Shown here in pieces: positions 25,175 to 32,160 of a DNA stretch of 32,943 bases. The stretch's first letter is position 1. Every line of letters starts with the position of its first letter. Below the pieces are notes generated by a model. The model was not told the DNA's origin. It did not search any database and saw nothing but the letters and a program-made list of their open reading frames with translations. The DNA comes from Alphaproteobacteria bacterium (GTDB lineage: Bacteria > Pseudomonadota > Alphaproteobacteria > UBA8366 > GCA-2717185), in contig JAJFJB010000195.1 in assembly GCA_021774435.1 (NCBI GenBank), forward strand, positions 1 to 32,943. Reading direction: 5' to 3'. The translations under genes were made by a program, and so were the position numbers.

Positions 25175-25986
25175 AGAGGGACAACGGCGATCATCTTGCC
25201 AATCGGCCCATCGACGAAACGTTCGATTGTCGCACGCAAATCCTCTTTGGTATCCGCGGCCAGCGTTTGATCCGGGGTGGCGAGACCGCTAGCGAGGCCG
25301 TTCGCCCGCCGCCTTCCCTCCGATATAACGCCGAGAATGAGCGGCTCCAGCTTTCCGTCGCTGGCAAAAGGCGTGATGAGCGCAGATATGATGCTCAGAT
25401 AGGGTGGCCAATTCGAAAGATGGCGATACATCGTGGCCAGTATTTCGGTTCGGTCCCCAACGGCGTTTAATGCTTCAACGAGACTCCCTATGTGATCCGG
25501 CATCTCGTCAAGTGTTGGTAGTGGCGGCATCGCTCCCGCAACAGTTGCCTCATTGACGGGCATCGAAGCGGGAGAACTTGCTGGCGCGTCAGTGCCTTCA
25601 AGACGCGCCAGAAGCGCGGCGAGCGCGATTATGTTCATCGCATTGCTGCGTTCGTAAGCGCTGAGGATCATTGAGATATGGTCGACATCGCCTTCGCTCA
25701 GGCCCGAGGCAGTGAGCGATGATGCCGTAATGCCTGGCAATACAGGAATGTCCAAGCCGTTTCGAAGTGCCTGTGCCTCCGCCGAGATCGCGCCGCTGGC
25801 GTAAACCGGTTTCAAGGATTCCCACGCCCATTGAAGACCACCCGGAAAAATCGCCAAATGCCGCCATATTAGATTTACGACGGGAACCCCTAACGTGGCG
25901 CGAATATCGCTGTACAGGGCGGCGACTTCGCCGGTCGCATCGGCCTCGCGAACAGATGGTACGGGATCGGCGGACGAGATGATCAT
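25150..25986 (-). CDS. DehI-family protein (2-haloacid dehalogenase-like)
   Basis: The protein has 278 residues from the ATG at 25984-25986, with AAAGGA about ten bases upstream. The sequence shows the two-repeat alpha-helical pattern of the DehI (group I haloacid dehalogenase) family. The first repeat has VREADATGEVAALYSDIR, then VPVVNLIWRHLAIFPGGLQW. The second has MYRHLSNWPPYLSIISALI. DehI enzymes hydrolyse D- and L-2-haloalkanoic acids, but most distant homologues in Alphaproteobacteria are untested. I cannot confirm that the catalytic aspartate and asparagine of the true dehalogenase are kept, so the family call is firmer than the activity. It is divergent from the hydratase-like gene, 128 bases away. 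Confidence 0.78.
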   Translation of the reverse strand: MIISSADPVPSVREADATGEVAALYSDIRATLGVPVVNLIWRHLAIFPGGLQWAWESLKPVYASGAISAEAQALRNGLDIPVLPGITASSLTASGLSEGDVDHISMILSAYERSNAMNIIALAALLARLEGTDAPASSPASMPVNEATVAGAMPPLPTLDEMPDHIGSLVEALNAVGDRTEILATMYRHLSNWPPYLSIISALITPFASDGKLEPLILGVISEGRRRANGLASGLATPDQTLAADTKEDLRATIERFVDGPIGKMIAVVPLIKRAMPV

Positions 25987-26114
25987 CGGCGATTTTCCTT
26001 TGGCTGACGGGATGAGAAGTGTGCGTTCCCGCGCTCCGGCCGGCAAGCGCTTTCAGGAGAGCAACTTGCATGCTAAAGCAACGCGCACCAGATGATGGCG
26101 GCAGGAGACTTGGC

Positions 26115-26975
26115 ATGAGTGACGAAATGGCAAATTTGAAGGATTGGATTGGAAAATCCGAGTCCGCGACGGAGAGAGCCAGCACCGGCCGCATACACGG
26201 TCTCTTCGCGTTACTCGACAAGCCGGACATCCCAAAGGAAGGCGACGCCGTCGGGCCGATGGGGCATTGGTGCTATTTCATGCCGCGCGTACCCGCTTCC
26301 GAAATCGGGACTGACGGCCATCCCGCGCGCGGCGGCTTTATGCCTCCCGTACCACTGCCACGGCGGATGTTCGGCGGATTTCGGGCGACGTATCATAAAC
26401 CTCTAATCCTCGGCGAAATGATGCGGCGCGATGCTCGGATTGCCGACATTCAGATCAAGGAAGGCCGGACGGGGACGCTGTTGTTTTGCACGGTTCACTA
26501 CGAATTTTTTGGCGAAAACGGTCTCGCGATCGAAGAGGATCACGATTATGTCTATCGCGGGAACGCGCCGGCCGGCAGCCAGGACAAGTCTGGCGGTAGC
26601 GGTCAAACCGCGGCCGCTCCAAGCGACCATACCTGGTCCAAAAAAATTGTCCCCGATCCGGTGATGCTGTTCCGGTATTCTGCGGTAACCTTCAATGGTC
26701 ACCGAATTCACTATGACCGCAAATACGTAACGGAGGTCGAAGGATATCCAGCTCTTGTCGTGCATGGACCGCTGATCGCGACGTTGCTGGCCGAACTTGC
26801 ACTCGACAACAATCCGGACCGCACGTTCCGGCGGTTCGACTTTCAGGCCCGGGCGCCATTGTTCGATAATGCATCCTTTACCGTCGCGGGCAAACCGACT
26901 GACGATGGCTGTTCCCTTTGGTCCACCACGCCGTCCGGCAGCTATTCGGCGCGTGCGACCGCCGTGTTTGTCTGA
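26115..26975 (+). CDS. FAS1-like/MaoC-type hydratase, mesaconyl-C4-CoA hydratase-like
   Basis: The protein has 286 residues from the ATG at 26115, chosen for its AGGAG site eight bases upstream; an earlier in-frame start at 26019 would overlap the DehI-like gene start. The sequence has two hot-dog halves. The N-terminal FAS1-like dehydratase part contains GHWCYFMPRVP, GFMPPVPLPRRMFGG and the EEDHDYVYRG strand. The C-terminal MaoC-like half carries the catalytic-type stretch FRYSAVTFNGHRIHYD, with the family's D/N and H positions visible, and VHGPLIATLLAEL. Relatives hydrate mesaconyl-C4-CoA or itaconyl-CoA-type thioesters. No other gene of the 3-hydroxypropionate or methylaspartate pathways is here, so the substrate stays open. 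Confidence 0.85.
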   Translation: MSDEMANLKDWIGKSESATERASTGRIHGLFALLDKPDIPKEGDAVGPMGHWCYFMPRVPASEIGTDGHPARGGFMPPVPLPRRMFGGFRATYHKPLILGEMMRRDARIADIQIKEGRTGTLLFCTVHYEFFGENGLAIEEDHDYVYRGNAPAGSQDKSGGSGQTAAAPSDHTWSKKIVPDPVMLFRYSAVTFNGHRIHYDRKYVTEVEGYPALVVHGPLIATLLAELALDNNPDRTFRRFDFQARAPLFDNASFTVAGKPTDDGCSLWSTTPSGSYSARATAVFV

Positions 26976-26999
26976 TCGGCCGTATCAGGAACCCCCGTT

Positions 27000-27704
27000 A
27001 TGGATAACGCCGCGCCAATTCTAATCATAGAGGATGATCATAATATCGCCGACCTTGTCCGGCGCTATCTGGAGCGTGCCGGCTATGAGACCCTCGTCGC
27101 GCATGATGGCAGCGAGGGTCTATCGATTGCCAAAGCGCGCAGCCCTCGTTTCGTGGTTCTCGACGTGATGTTACCCGGCATGGATGGTTGGGAGGTATGC
27201 AAGGCGCTTCGAAAAATTTCAGAAGTGCCTATCCTCATCCTGACCGCCAGGGCGGAGGAGATGGACAGGGTCGTCGGTCTTTCGATTGGTGCCGACGACT
27301 ATGTCGTCAAACCGTTTAGTCCACGCGAGTTGGTTGAGCGGGTAAAAGCGATTCTCAGACGCTCCGGTCCTACAGCCGTGGCCACTACGGCGGTACTTCA
27401 ATATGGCAGCTTGATGCTTGATCCTGAGAAACGCCGTGTGAGCATCGATGGCGAATTGGTCGCCTTGACCCCGTCGGAGTTCACCCTGCTAGAAACACTG
27501 ATGGGATCACCTGGCCGTGTTTATACCCGCTCCGATCTATTGAGCCGCCTTTATGTCGGCGGCGAGTCCGTCGTCGACCGCGTCGTGGATGTGCACATCG
27601 GTAAATTGCGGCGCAAAATCGAACCGGACACGTCCCAGCCACATTTCATTGAAACCGTGCATGGCATTGGCTACCGTTTCACCGATGCTGAGATTTCGCA
27701 ATGA
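27000..27704 (+). CDS. OmpR/PhoB-family response regulator
   Basis: The protein has 234 residues. The receiver domain (about 5-118) has the acidic pocket EDD (11-13), the phospho-acceptor D55 in VVLDVMLPGMDG, T82 and the conserved K104 in VVKPFSPRE. The winged-helix DNA-binding domain (about 133-230) shows LTPSEFTLLETL, RVVDVHIGKLRRKI and the final ETVHGIGYRF. Both halves are complete. It overlaps the histidine kinase gene by four bases (ATGA), so the two are made together. Its sequence style is close to the BaeR/CusR class of envelope or metal stress regulators, but no target can be assigned from sequence alone. Confidence 0.94.
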   Translation: MDNAAPILIIEDDHNIADLVRRYLERAGYETLVAHDGSEGLSIAKARSPRFVVLDVMLPGMDGWEVCKALRKISEVPILILTARAEEMDRVVGLSIGADDYVVKPFSPRELVERVKAILRRSGPTAVATTAVLQYGSLMLDPEKRRVSIDGELVALTPSEFTLLETLMGSPGRVYTRSDLLSRLYVGGESVVDRVVDVHIGKLRRKIEPDTSQPHFIETVHGIGYRFTDAEISQ

Positions 27705-28765
27705 AGCAACGCCTCCTGTGGAAACTTTTAGCAGTCAATCTCCCAGTTATCGGCATCGTAATTGCTGTGTTATGGATGGCGATCGACATCCTAGCTGCCG
27801 ACTATTTCAGCACCCTTATGGAGCGCTATAAGATTTCGCCGGCTGAAACGCATCAGATGTTTCTCGATGCAATTCATCGGTATTTCATTCAGGCAACCGT
27901 CGTCGCGTTGGCGATCGCCGGTTTGCTCAGTGTTTTCCTGACCCGAAAAGTCCTGCGCCCGCTGTCGGATATCGGCGAGGTCACGCGTCGTCTCGCAGCA
28001 GGTGACTATAGCGCACGAACGACCTCTTCGTCCGCGGATGAAGTCGGCGAGTTGGCGCTGGCCTTCAACCAAATGGCGGACAGTCTGGAGCATTTGGAAG
28101 GGCTGCGGCGCACGATGGTGGCGGATTTTGCGCACGAACTGCGCACGCCGCTAACCAATATACGCGGGTACCTCGAAGCCCTTGCCGACGGAGTCGTCAC
28201 CCCTTCCAACGAAACCTACGACATCCTTCAGGACGAGATCATGCGGCTGGTCCGTTTGATCGAAGATTTGAACCAGTTGACGAGTGCCGATGCGGCACGG
28301 GCCTATTTGCGACGCGAGGAAATCGATCTGCGCGACTTCGTCGAACGGACGCTGGCCCTGAACCGCCACGAATTTGACGCGCGCGATATCACCGTCAATG
28401 TCACGTTCGAAACGGACGCGGACCGCATGGAAGGAGATGCAGACAAGGTACTGCAAATCCTTCGAAACCTGATCCAAAACGCCTGGCAGTACACACCGGA
28501 AGGGGGCACCTTCGGCATTTCGGCAAGTCGAACGCCGGAGGCCTTGCGCGTGGATTTCGTCAATACAGGTGCGGGTATAACCGCGGGAGACGCCAAACTT
28601 GTTTTCGAGCGCTTTCATCGGATTGAAAAATCCCGCTCCCGGGAAACCGGCGGCGCGGGGATCGGCCTATCGATCGTCAAACAACTCGTGGAAGCCCATG
28701 GTGGCACTGTCGGCGTGAGCACGGAAGGCGACGATGTCCGTTTCTGGATTACGTTTCCCGCCTAG
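27701..28765 (+). CDS. Membrane sensor histidine kinase
   Basis: The protein has 354 residues. A first membrane helix (about 10-32), a short periplasmic part of about 30 residues (33-62) and a second helix (about 63-82) lead into a HAMP domain (about 83-135). The HisKA domain has the phospho-acceptor H145 in DFAHELRTPLTNIRG. The HATPase domain shows the N-box NLIQNAWQY (256-264), an altered G1 box NTGAGI (288-293) in place of DTGxGI, the F-box region FERFHRI and the G2 box GGAGIGLSIVK. The small periplasmic part suggests that it senses the membrane or an accessory partner more than a large ligand. Its stop overlaps the stop of the convergent deacetylase gene within a CTAG palindrome. Confidence 0.93.
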   Translation: MKQRLLWKLLAVNLPVIGIVIAVLWMAIDILAADYFSTLMERYKISPAETHQMFLDAIHRYFIQATVVALAIAGLLSVFLTRKVLRPLSDIGEVTRRLAAGDYSARTTSSSADEVGELALAFNQMADSLEHLEGLRRTMVADFAHELRTPLTNIRGYLEALADGVVTPSNETYDILQDEIMRLVRLIEDLNQLTSADAARAYLRREEIDLRDFVERTLALNRHEFDARDITVNVTFETDADRMEGDADKVLQILRNLIQNAWQYTPEGGTFGISASRTPEALRVDFVNTGAGITAGDAKLVFERFHRIEKSRSRETGGAGIGLSIVKQLVEAHGGTVGVSTEGDDVRFWITFPA

Positions 28766-29874
28766 TCTAAGCCGAACAAAACCGCAAATTCGTTTATCAA
28801 TTCCCGTTGCAACGACTGGAACCTTTTGTTCGGTTGGTGCGCTTGGATGCGATCTTCGAAGGGGTCTGGTGCCTCAATATCGGAATTGGCGAGCGTTTGG
28901 ATGACCGCGTGGCCACAAAACGGCACATGGACTTCGGAATATCCGCCTTCGTGCGCCATTACCAAGCGGCCGTCGCATAGGTCGTTCGCCAAATCCATCA
29001 AATGATGTGTCATGGTCTGATATGTCGATGCCGACGCCAACATCCTCGACAAGGGATCGAGCCCCGAAGCGTCAAAACCGCAAGCAACGATGATGACATC
29101 CGGCGAAAATTTTCGCAGCGCCGGCGCGACGATCCGGTCAAACGCGTAGAAATAGGAATCATGTCCCCCGCCAGGCATGAGGGGAATGTTGATGTTGTAC
29201 CCCTCCCCTAGGCCGAGACCACGCGTGGACACCGCTCCGCTGTCCCGTGGATAATTGTTTTCTTGATGAAGCGAGATCGTCAACACATCGTTACGCTCAA
29301 TATAGATTGTTTCAGTACCGTTGCCATGGTGAACGTCCCAATCGACCACAGCAAATTTACTGGCTTGTTGGGTCGCGATTGCCGCTTCAATCGCAATCGC
29401 GATATTCGCCAGAAGGCAAAACCCCATTGGCGTAGACGGCAGGCAATGATGGCCGGGCGGGCGGCTCAGGGCGTAACCATTCCTTGATCTACCGTCTAGA
29501 ACATCGAGCAGTGCCGCCTTAACCAACCCAGCTGACAGAGCCGCCATTTCGAAGCTTCCGGGGCCGAAAGGAGTCCGCTCACCAATTTCTCCACCACCAG
29601 AGGCACTCATTTCGCAAAATGTATCAAGGTAATTGGCAGGGTGAATGCGGCGTAAATCTTCGTCGCTCGCGGGAGAAACGACAGAACAATCGAGTTCGCT
29701 AATCAGCCCGGTAACATCTATCAGACTCTTTAATCGCCGTTTGGTTTCCGGGCTTTCCGGCAGGCCACCGGCCGCCAGCGGTTGAACCAATCCGCCGACA
29801 GGAGCGACCGACGCATAATTTCCGCCTGAATGCCAAAAACAATACTCGTTCCAATAGAATGCTGTTTGCGCCAA
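28762..29874 (-). CDS. Class II HDAC-like / acetylpolyamine amidohydrolase family protein
   Basis: The protein has 370 residues and starts at a TTG (29872-29874), which follows a strong GGGAGG site. The arginase-deacetylase fold is clear. It has the active-site pair H142-H143 in RPPGHHCLP, zinc ligands D180 and H182 in VDWDVHHGNG, D268 in ACGFDASGLDPL, and a terminal HEGGYSE loop that corresponds to the catalytic-tyrosine region. Bacterial members remove acetyl groups from polyamines or small amines; lysine targets are possible. Nothing else in the neighbourhood points to polyamine metabolism. The gene is convergent with the histidine kinase gene and divergent from the cysteine-repeat gene. 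Confidence 0.92.
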   Translation of the reverse strand: MAQTAFYWNEYCFWHSGGNYASVAPVGGLVQPLAAGGLPESPETKRRLKSLIDVTGLISELDCSVVSPASDEDLRRIHPANYLDTFCEMSASGGGEIGERTPFGPGSFEMAALSAGLVKAALLDVLDGRSRNGYALSRPPGHHCLPSTPMGFCLLANIAIAIEAAIATQQASKFAVVDWDVHHGNGTETIYIERNDVLTISLHQENNYPRDSGAVSTRGLGLGEGYNINIPLMPGGGHDSYFYAFDRIVAPALRKFSPDVIIVACGFDASGLDPLSRMLASASTYQTMTHHLMDLANDLCDGRLVMAHEGGYSEVHVPFCGHAVIQTLANSDIEAPDPFEDRIQAHQPNKRFQSLQRELINEFAVLFGLD

Positions 29875-30146
29875 AAGCTTCCTCCCATATCAATCTGAGC
29901 CCGCGGGCCAGTCTAAACCCAGTACAGTCAATTTGGTGCGAATTCCGAACAATAATGCCGAATGCAATTCCCGCATCACGACGCCGTGAACGACCTTTAC
30001 AAAATCTTTAAGACTTCTTTATTCCCCGCTTACATCGCCGTGCCATTTTCTATGTGATGACCGCTGCGACGTTTCTCTTCCCAGCGGAAACATGATCGTA
30101 ACCCGCCGGCGATTTAGCCGGTCCAGAAGCGTTAAGGAGAGGCTAA
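29875..30146. other. Control region upstream of the cysteine-rich cluster
   Basis: These 272 bases separate the deacetylase gene from the cysteine-repeat gene. They contain an inverted repeat CCGCTG (30061-30066) / CAGCGG (30082-30087) and a short hairpin CCGGC-GATTTA-GCCGG (30104-30119), both within 90 bases of the cysteine-repeat ATG. They could belong to an operator or the 5' leader. I find no convincing sigma-70 promoter and no known metal-responsive operator. Confidence 0.35.
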
Positions 30147-30434
30147 ATGTCGATGCAAAAAAAGTTCCCCCTCAAGAAGTCCGTTGCCGCACTTGGAGCG
30201 GCCGCCATGTTGGTTGGTGCGACCGCACTGCCAGCAGCTGCGGCGTCATCCACCGATGCGCCTATTCAACTCGCAAGCTGTAATCCCTGCAAAGCGAAAA
30301 AGGGCTGTAACCCCTGCGCCGCGAAAGGCTGCAATCCTTGCGCCGCGAAAAAGGGCTGCAACCCCTGCGCCGCGAAAAAAGGCTGTAATCCCTGCGCCGC
30401 GAAAAAAGGCTGTAATCCCTGCAAGGCCAAATAG
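30147..30434 (+). CDS. Small exported cysteine-rich CNPC-repeat protein
   Basis: The protein has 95 residues. A GGAGAGG sequence sits just upstream of the ATG. Residues 1 to about 33 form a signal peptide (lysine-rich start, hydrophobic core VAALGAAAMLVGATALPA, cleavage near AAAAS). The mature part is almost entirely six CNPC motifs (starting at Cys45, 54, 62, 71, 80 and 89) linked by AAKK-G spacers, giving twelve cysteines in about 48 residues. The composition (Cys, Lys, Gly, Ala, Asn, Pro) and CX2C spacing fit a periplasmic soft-metal (copper, zinc) binder or a thiol buffer, but no activity is established. The first and last units read CKAK and inner ones CAAK. It is the first gene of a same-strand cluster that includes a SCO copper chaperone. 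Confidence 0.82.
   Translation: MSMQKKFPLKKSVAALGAAAMLVGATALPAAAASSTDAPIQLASCNPCKAKKGCNPCAAKGCNPCAAKKGCNPCAAKKGCNPCAAKKGCNPCKAK
30279..30431 (+). repeat. Tandem 27-base repeats encoding GCNPCAAKK
   Basis: There are six in-frame units starting at 30279, 30306, 30330, 30357, 30384 and 30411. Four are 27 bases, the second is 24 bases (one lysine codon fewer) and the last is cut to 21 by the stop codon. The inner units differ only at a few synonymous positions (TGT/TGC, AAT/AAC, AAA/AAG), so they look recently duplicated. This is a coding repeat; there are no unique spacers, so it is not a CRISPR array. Confidence 0.9.
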
Positions 30435-30506
30435 CGGCTAGGTTATCTTCCGGGGTCCGGTAACGAGGGCCTTCGACCACGAGCAATGATACGGGAGACC
30501 GATTTC

Positions 30507-30938
30507 GTGCAAAAAGGCGCCTTTTTTGCCATCGCAGCGCTGATTAGCGCTGCGATGGCGGCCCCGGCAACCGCCGCCACGGCGGAACGGGTAAAACTCA
30601 CCGGCGAAGTCATCGACAGCTGGTGCTATATCACCGAAATTATGTACGCAGAAGGCAGCGCCCATCATCAATGCGCGCTCTGGTGCGCAGCAGGCGGGGT
30701 GCCTGTCGGCATTCTCGGCGATGATGGACAAGTCTATATGGTCCTGAAACTCGGAAGCGATGACACCAGCGTCGCCAACCCTGCGATTTTACGTATTCAG
30801 AGCCATCGCGTGACAGTCGATGGATCGGTCTACGAACGAGACGGCATCAAATACATCGTTGTTAACAAAGTCGTCGACGATGCCGGGATAGTAAAACTCA
30901 CCCACGACGATTACGGCATTCAGCCGAGCGGGGATTGA
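30507..30938 (+). CDS. Secreted protein of unknown function with CX3C motif
   Basis: The protein has 143 residues from a GTG at 30507. I prefer it to the ATG at 30486 because GGGAG lies nine bases upstream and the protein then opens directly with a classical signal peptide (QKGAFFAIAALISAAM, cut near ATA-A). The mature part begins with a small beta-barrel-like domain: LTGEVIDSWCYI, then HHQCALWCAAGGVPVGIL and GQVYMVLKLG. Three cysteines (40, 56, 60) are present, the last two as CX3C, with two histidines (53, 54) just before them. I do not recognise a named family. The pattern suggests an OB-like fold that could bind a metal or heme. It is followed after four bases by a second protein with a similar core. 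Confidence 0.75.
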   Translation: MQKGAFFAIAALISAAMAAPATAATAERVKLTGEVIDSWCYITEIMYAEGSAHHQCALWCAAGGVPVGILGDDGQVYMVLKLGSDDTSVANPAILRIQSHRVTVDGSVYERDGIKYIVVNKVVDDAGIVKLTHDDYGIQPSGD

Positions 30939-30942
30939 TGCC

Positions 30943-31491
30943 ATGAAACGCAACATAAAATTTATGTTGATGGTAATTGCTCTCGCTCTTTTCGGCGGTA
31001 CGGTTCAGGCCGCCGAAGAATGGGGTTTACCGGAAGAAAAGATTTCACGCTTCGAGGCAAAAGTCGTTGATGTTCTTTGCGAACTTTCCGGCGATTGTCC
31101 AGAATCCTGTGGCGGGGGAAAACGACAACTGGGACTACTCGACGGTAAAGGCAAACTCATTTTACCGCTTAAAAACAGCGTTATATTCGCTGGCACGACG
31201 GACGAACTGATCGGATTCTGCGGAAAACAGGTTATTGCCGATGGCCTGCTTACAACCAATCGCGGGTATACGGTTTTTGCTTTGCAGTTTGTGAAAGAAG
31301 CGCCCGATGGAAAATGGCAACGGGCAAATCGGTTCCTGCCAAAATGGGCGAAACGGAACAGTGTTCCCGCGAATAGTCCGAAAGCGGCACGCTGGTTTGA
31401 CAACGATCCGCGCGTGAAAGCGCTAATCGAAAAAGACGGCAGGCTTGGCCTAGGTCTCAAAGCCGACAAAGAATATCTGTCCAGAAAATAG
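30943..31491 (+). CDS. Secreted protein of unknown function with CX3C motif, related to its upstream neighbour
   Basis: The protein has 182 residues. Residues 1 to about 23 form a signal peptide (KRNIKFMLMVIALALFGG, cut near VQA-A). The mature protein has AKVVDVLCEL, then DCPESCGGG and RQLGLLDGKGKLIL. This repeats the order of the neighbour's core (valine-aspartate strand, single Cys, CX3C, glycine turn, Gly-Leu-Leu, short Gly-Lys turn). A fourth Cys93 lies in GFCGK. A C-terminal tail (about 120-182) is rich in Lys, Arg and Trp and has no known domain. It starts four bases after the previous gene and ends eleven bases before the SCO gene, which fits a single operon. Function is unknown; a metal or thiol role is inferred from cysteines and context. 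Confidence 0.74.
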   Translation: MKRNIKFMLMVIALALFGGTVQAAEEWGLPEEKISRFEAKVVDVLCELSGDCPESCGGGKRQLGLLDGKGKLILPLKNSVIFAGTTDELIGFCGKQVIADGLLTTNRGYTVFALQFVKEAPDGKWQRANRFLPKWAKRNSVPANSPKAARWFDNDPRVKALIEKDGRLGLGLKADKEYLSRK

Positions 31492-31502
31492 AGATTGCCT
31501 TC

Positions 31503-32117
31503 ATGCTCCTCCGCTCCCTTGCACTCACTCTTGCCGTCTCGTTCCTGACATTCGGGCCGGCAACGGCACATGATGGGAAGAAGCATTCGAAGCCAAATCT
31601 CTCCGCCCTGCCGGGGAAGGCCACGCCGCTACCATTCGACGTTGGCGGTCCCTTCTCGCTCGTAGACCACAATGGCAAGCCGCGCACCGATAAGGATTTT
31701 CGCGGTAAGTTCATGCTCGTTTTCTTCGGTTACGCCAATTGCAAGTCAATATGCCCTGTGGGATTGCGGCGTATGACAACCGCAATGGACTCACTCGGAC
31801 AGGCGGGTGAAAAAATCCAACCGCTTTTGATCAGCATCGATGCCGCGCACGACACGCCGGAAAATATGCGGAACGAAGTGCCGAAAGTGCACCCCCGGCT
31901 CATTGGCCTCACTGGTTCCGAGACACAACTAAAAGCCGCCGCGAAGGCGTATCAAGTTGAGTCCAAACAAGTATCACAAACGCCCGACGGCAACCCCGTT
32001 TTCGCGCATGGTTCCTATATCTATCTGATGGCGCCGGACGGAAAACTGGCGACGATAATTCCCCCTGTCCTGGGCGATGAACAAATGGCCGGAATCATGC
32101 GCCGCTATGTCAAATAA
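31503..32117 (+). CDS. SCO1/SenC/PrrC-family copper chaperone
   Basis: The protein has 204 residues. The N-terminus (LLRSLALTLAVSFLTFGPATA) is a signal peptide or membrane anchor. The rest is a thioredoxin-like SCO domain with FSLVDHNGKPRTDKDFRGK, the copper-binding CX3C in YANCKSICP (Cys80, Cys84) and the third ligand H169 in FAHGSYIYLM. SCO proteins deliver copper to the CuA centre of cytochrome oxidase or act as periplasmic thiol-disulfide reductases. No oxidase subunit gene lies in this window. Its neighbours are cysteine-rich secreted proteins and an MsrP-like enzyme, so general periplasmic copper or thiol handling fits as well as oxidase assembly. Confidence 0.93.
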   Translation: MLLRSLALTLAVSFLTFGPATAHDGKKHSKPNLSALPGKATPLPFDVGGPFSLVDHNGKPRTDKDFRGKFMLVFFGYANCKSICPVGLRRMTTAMDSLGQAGEKIQPLLISIDAAHDTPENMRNEVPKVHPRLIGLTGSETQLKAAAKAYQVESKQVSQTPDGNPVFAHGSYIYLMAPDGKLATIIPPVLGDEQMAGIMRRYVK

Positions 32118-32142
32118 GCGGTGTCACCGCCGCCGCTGGCGG
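32118..32142 (+). repeat. Two adjacent inverted repeats between SCO and MsrP-like genes
   Basis: GCGGTG-T-CACCGC (32118-32130) is a near-perfect palindrome that begins right after the SCO stop. It is joined by CCGCC-GCT-GGCGG (32130-32142), a five-base-pair hairpin. No T-run follows; a ribosome-binding site for the next gene comes directly after. The structure could be an mRNA-stability or attenuation element between the two genes, or an operator for the downstream gene. Confidence 0.45.
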
Positions 32143-32160
32143 CCGTAAGGAGAACAATCA

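Noticed and set aside
30085..30113. An EcfG-like promoter (GGAAA, then CGAT about 20 bases on) before the cysteine-repeat gene
   Set aside because: Both halves deviate from the GGAAC/CGTT consensus and the spacing is loose, so I cannot support it.
30279..30431. CRISPR-like regular repeats
   Set aside because: The units are contiguous, in frame and have no unique spacers; they are coding repeats.
30184..30441. A second-frame reading of the cysteine-repeat gene giving a Lys/Pro/Ala repeat
   Set aside because: The repeats force any frame to be periodic. Only the frame from 30147 has a ribosome-binding site and a signal peptide.
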